In this document: positions 62,406 through 64,000 of the stretch, piece after piece | Numbering within the stretch: position 1 is the stretch's first letter | How the letters are laid out: the number at the start of each line of letters is the position of its first letter | Assembly (NCBI RefSeq): GCF_002750855.1 | Contig: NZ_NWUC01000005.1 | Location: 287,066-351,065 of the forward strand | DNA length: 64,000 nucleotides | Direction: 5' to 3' | Source of the DNA: Neopararhizobium haloflavum | GTDB lineage: Bacteria > Pseudomonadota > Alphaproteobacteria > Rhizobiales > Rhizobiaceae | The notes under the pieces: generated by a model | Told to the model about the DNA's origin: nothing | Database searches by the model: none | What the model saw: only the letters and a program-made list of their open reading frames with translations | Position numbers and translations under genes: made by a program

Positions 62406-63204
62406 CTCGAAACCTGTGCACAGGCTCAGGCCAAGTTGGCGGTACTGCGACATTCGACGCGCTTCAGGCGATGTTGCGGGCCAAGAATCCGAGGGCGACG
62501 CCTCCACGCGTCGTCACAGGCCCAATCCTTCTGACTGGCATCGCAACATGTGCAAGCTGCGGCGGCGGGATGACGCTCCGTACCGGCAAATCCGGGCGGT
62601 ATCGGTACTACACTTGTGCGACATACGCCCAGAAGGGGAAGGCCGCCTGCAAGGGCCGTTCAATTCCTATGGACAAGCTTGATCGGCTGGTCAGCGACCG
62701 CCTCGCCGAACAGCTGCTCACGCCTGAGCGGGTCCGCAAGCTTCTCATAGGCATCATGGAACGCCAGTCGGCGAAGGATGAAGATTATTCCGCGCGCTTA
62801 TCGGCGTTGCGCGCAAAGCTCACCGACGCTCAGGACCGTCTGGGGAGGCTCTATGCCGCGATTGAAAACGGCATCGCCGACCCATCCGACGCGACGCTCA
62901 ACGACCGTATTGGAGTGGTGAAAACCGAGCGCGACATCGCACAGGTCGCGTTCGACCGGGCCGTTTCGGCGATGCGGCCAAGTGTGCGCATCACCGAGGA
63001 CAATATCGCTGCGTTCGCTGACGTGATGCGAACGAATGTCCTGAACGGGGAAATCCCTTTCAGGCGAGCTTATATCCGCTCACTGATCGGCCAGGTTGAG
63101 GTCGACGACACGGAAATCCGCATCCACGGGCGGCGGTCAGTCCTGGAGCGGCTGGTGATGGGTGGCGGGGCGCGGCTCCGGCTGGAGTGCCCAGTTTTGT
63201 TTGA
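62405..63204 (+). pseudogene. Large serine recombinase remnant (C-terminal part only)
   Basis: Frame open from 62405, after TAA at 62402-62404. It contains FDALQAMLRAKNPRATPPRV, the zinc-ribbon CASCGGGMTLRTGKSGRYRY with YTC and AAC, and a coiled-coil region (RLSALRAKLTDAQDRLGRLY), as in large serine recombinases/integrases. The N-terminal catalytic Ser domain and the DNA-recombinase core are missing. After GGG the frame drifts; shifting one base reads APAGVPSFV then TGA at 63202-63204, a usual C-terminus, so there is also a frameshift. Not functional as it stands. Confidence 0.8.
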
Positions 63205-64000
63205 ACGACCCGAGACATCGGTGACGTTTTGTACCGGACACATGGGTAACACTTTTCGCTTTGCGGGAGGTGTTGATGCCGTGGAAGGAGTGTTCGGTTA
63301 TGGACGAGCGGGTTCGTTTCGTCGGCCGTATTCTGGACGGCGAGGGCATGAGCGAGGTGTGCCGGGCGTTCGGCATATCGCGCAAGACCGGCTACAAGAT
63401 CTGGGGCCGCTACCGGCAGGAGGGGCTGGAGGCGCTGACGGACCGCTCGCGCCGGCCGGTGCGCTACGCCAACCAGTTGCCCGACCAGATCGAGCGGCTG
63501 ATCGTGGAGACGAAGAAGGGCAAGCCGCACTGGGGCGCCAGGAAGATCAGGGAACTGCTGGTTCGCCGGCTGGCGGGCGACATGCGCATTCCCGCCAAGT
63601 CGACGGTGCATGCCGTGCTCGACCGCCACGGCCTGGTGAGCCGCGCCCGTCAGCGGCGGCGCTGCAAGGCCGAGGGCACGGCGCTGTCGCGAGCCACCGC
63701 GCCCAACGATCTGTGGTGCGCCGACTTCAAGGGCGAGTTCAAGCTGGGCGATGGCCGCTATTGCTACCCCCTGACGGTGACCGACCAGGTCTCGCGCATG
63801 ATCCTGACCTGCGAAGCCCTCGAGAGCACGAAGGAACTGCCCGTCATCGAGGCCTTCCTGAGCCTGTTCAGGGAGCGCGGCCTGCCAGCCGCGATCCGAA
63901 GCGACAACGGCCTGCCCTTCGCCTCGCCGAACGGGCTCTACAACCTGTCGAAGCTGTCGGTGTTCTGGCTAAGGCTCGGCATCGCGATCGAGCGCATCAG
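63199..64000 (+). mobile_element. IS481-family-like insertion sequence, left part
   Basis: The left end is placed near TGTTTGAACGACCCGAGACA at 63199, since IS481 ends begin TGT; the exact boundary is not proven. It carries the transposase frame and continues past the window. It abuts the C-terminus of the recombinase remnant, so an insertion there or an older rearrangement is likely. Confidence 0.6.
63276..64000 (+). CDS. IS481-type transposase, N-terminal part (cut by window edge)
   Basis: 241 residues visible from the ATG at 63276, with GGGAGG 5 bases upstream. The N-terminal helix-turn-helix GMSEVCRAFGISRKTGYKIW, the linker EALTDRSRRPVRYANQLPDQ and the DDE core (NDLWCADFKGEFKLGDGRYC carrying the first Asp, then IRSDNGLPFAS with the second) are typical of IS481. 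The final Glu should lie just beyond the window. The frame is uninterrupted so far. Confidence 0.9.
   Translation, partial: MPWKECSVMDERVRFVGRILDGEGMSEVCRAFGISRKTGYKIWGRYRQEGLEALTDRSRRPVRYANQLPDQIERLIVETKKGKPHWGARKIRELLVRRLAGDMRIPAKSTVHAVLDRHGLVSRARQRRRCKAEGTALSRATAPNDLWCADFKGEFKLGDGRYCYPLTVTDQVSRMILTCEALESTKELPVIEAFLSLFRERGLPAAIRSDNGLPFASPNGLYNLSKLSVFWLRLGIAIERI

Noticed and set aside
1-64000. tRNA, rRNA or CRISPR arrays
   Set aside because: No cloverleaf-like sequence with a TTCGANNC arm, no rRNA stretch and no regularly spaced repeats were recognised by eye; a covariance-model search would be decisive.

Overview
The window comes from the chromosome of a high-GC alphaproteobacterium, most likely Hyphomicrobiales (Rhizobiales). 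The signs are a Usg-family protein, a DUF3563 protein, a rhizobial 'host attachment' protein, an alphaproteobacterial PAS protein, a ureD-A-B-C-E-F-G urease set and many ABC importers. The solute-binding proteins are acidic, which fits a marine or salt-tolerant relative, but that is a guess. No rRNA, tRNA or CRISPR array was recognised.

Layout. 1-9.3 kb: a truncated PAS-type sensor gene, a polyamine-type ABC importer (ATPase, binding protein, two permeases; minus strand), then a glycine betaine/proline importer proVWX (plus strand). 9.5-17 kb: a branched-chain amino-acid-type importer livGFHM, a GAF-PAS-GGDEF-EAL cyclic-di-GMP protein and a Liv-type binding protein. 17.4-19.7 kb: an RhlE-type DEAD-box helicase and an EamA transporter. 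19.9-23.9 kb: the Anbu operon (circularly permuted ATP-grasp, alpha-E protein, transglutaminase-like protease, Anbu proteasome-like peptidase). 23.9-32.1 kb: a complete urease cluster interrupted by a DUF2177 gene, a host-attachment gene and an opposite-strand secreted coiled-coil gene, with a MATE exporter upstream. 32.2-37.5 kb: Usg, an orphan acyl carrier protein, a serine hydrolase, a lytic transglycosylase lipoprotein, DUF3563, and a D-amino-acid dehydrogenase/4-hydroxyproline epimerase pair.

37.6-44.7 kb is a metallate (tungstate/molybdate) island: TupBCA, a ModA-like protein with no signal peptide, a FecB/FecCD/FecE-type importer, a Mop-domain protein and a regulator fusing a helix-turn-helix to a ModA-like ligand domain. 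44.7-46.6 kb holds a 3-hydroxybenzoate 6-hydroxylase-like enzyme and a maleylpyruvate isomerase (gentisate route), followed by the biotin transporter bioYMN (46.8-48.6 kb).

48.7-59.1 kb is a coherent catabolic block. It has a thioesterase, an IclR regulator and, divergent from the regulator, an operon of crotonase-family protein, split B12-dependent acyl-CoA mutase (large and small subunits), class III CoA-transferase, MeaB-type GTPase, TAXI-TRAP importer and MFS transporter. The gene set parallels the Escherichia coli sbm-argK-ygfG-ygfH operon. I infer that it imports a dicarboxylate, activates it to the CoA ester, rearranges the carbon skeleton and decarboxylates it.

From about 60.8 kb the sequence becomes accessory. 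It contains an unrecognised gene with a weak ADP-ribosyltransferase-like pattern, a frameshifted small membrane gene, a large serine recombinase remnant without its catalytic domain, and an IS481-type transposase cut by the window end. Short TATAAT-containing repeats bracket the unknown genes.
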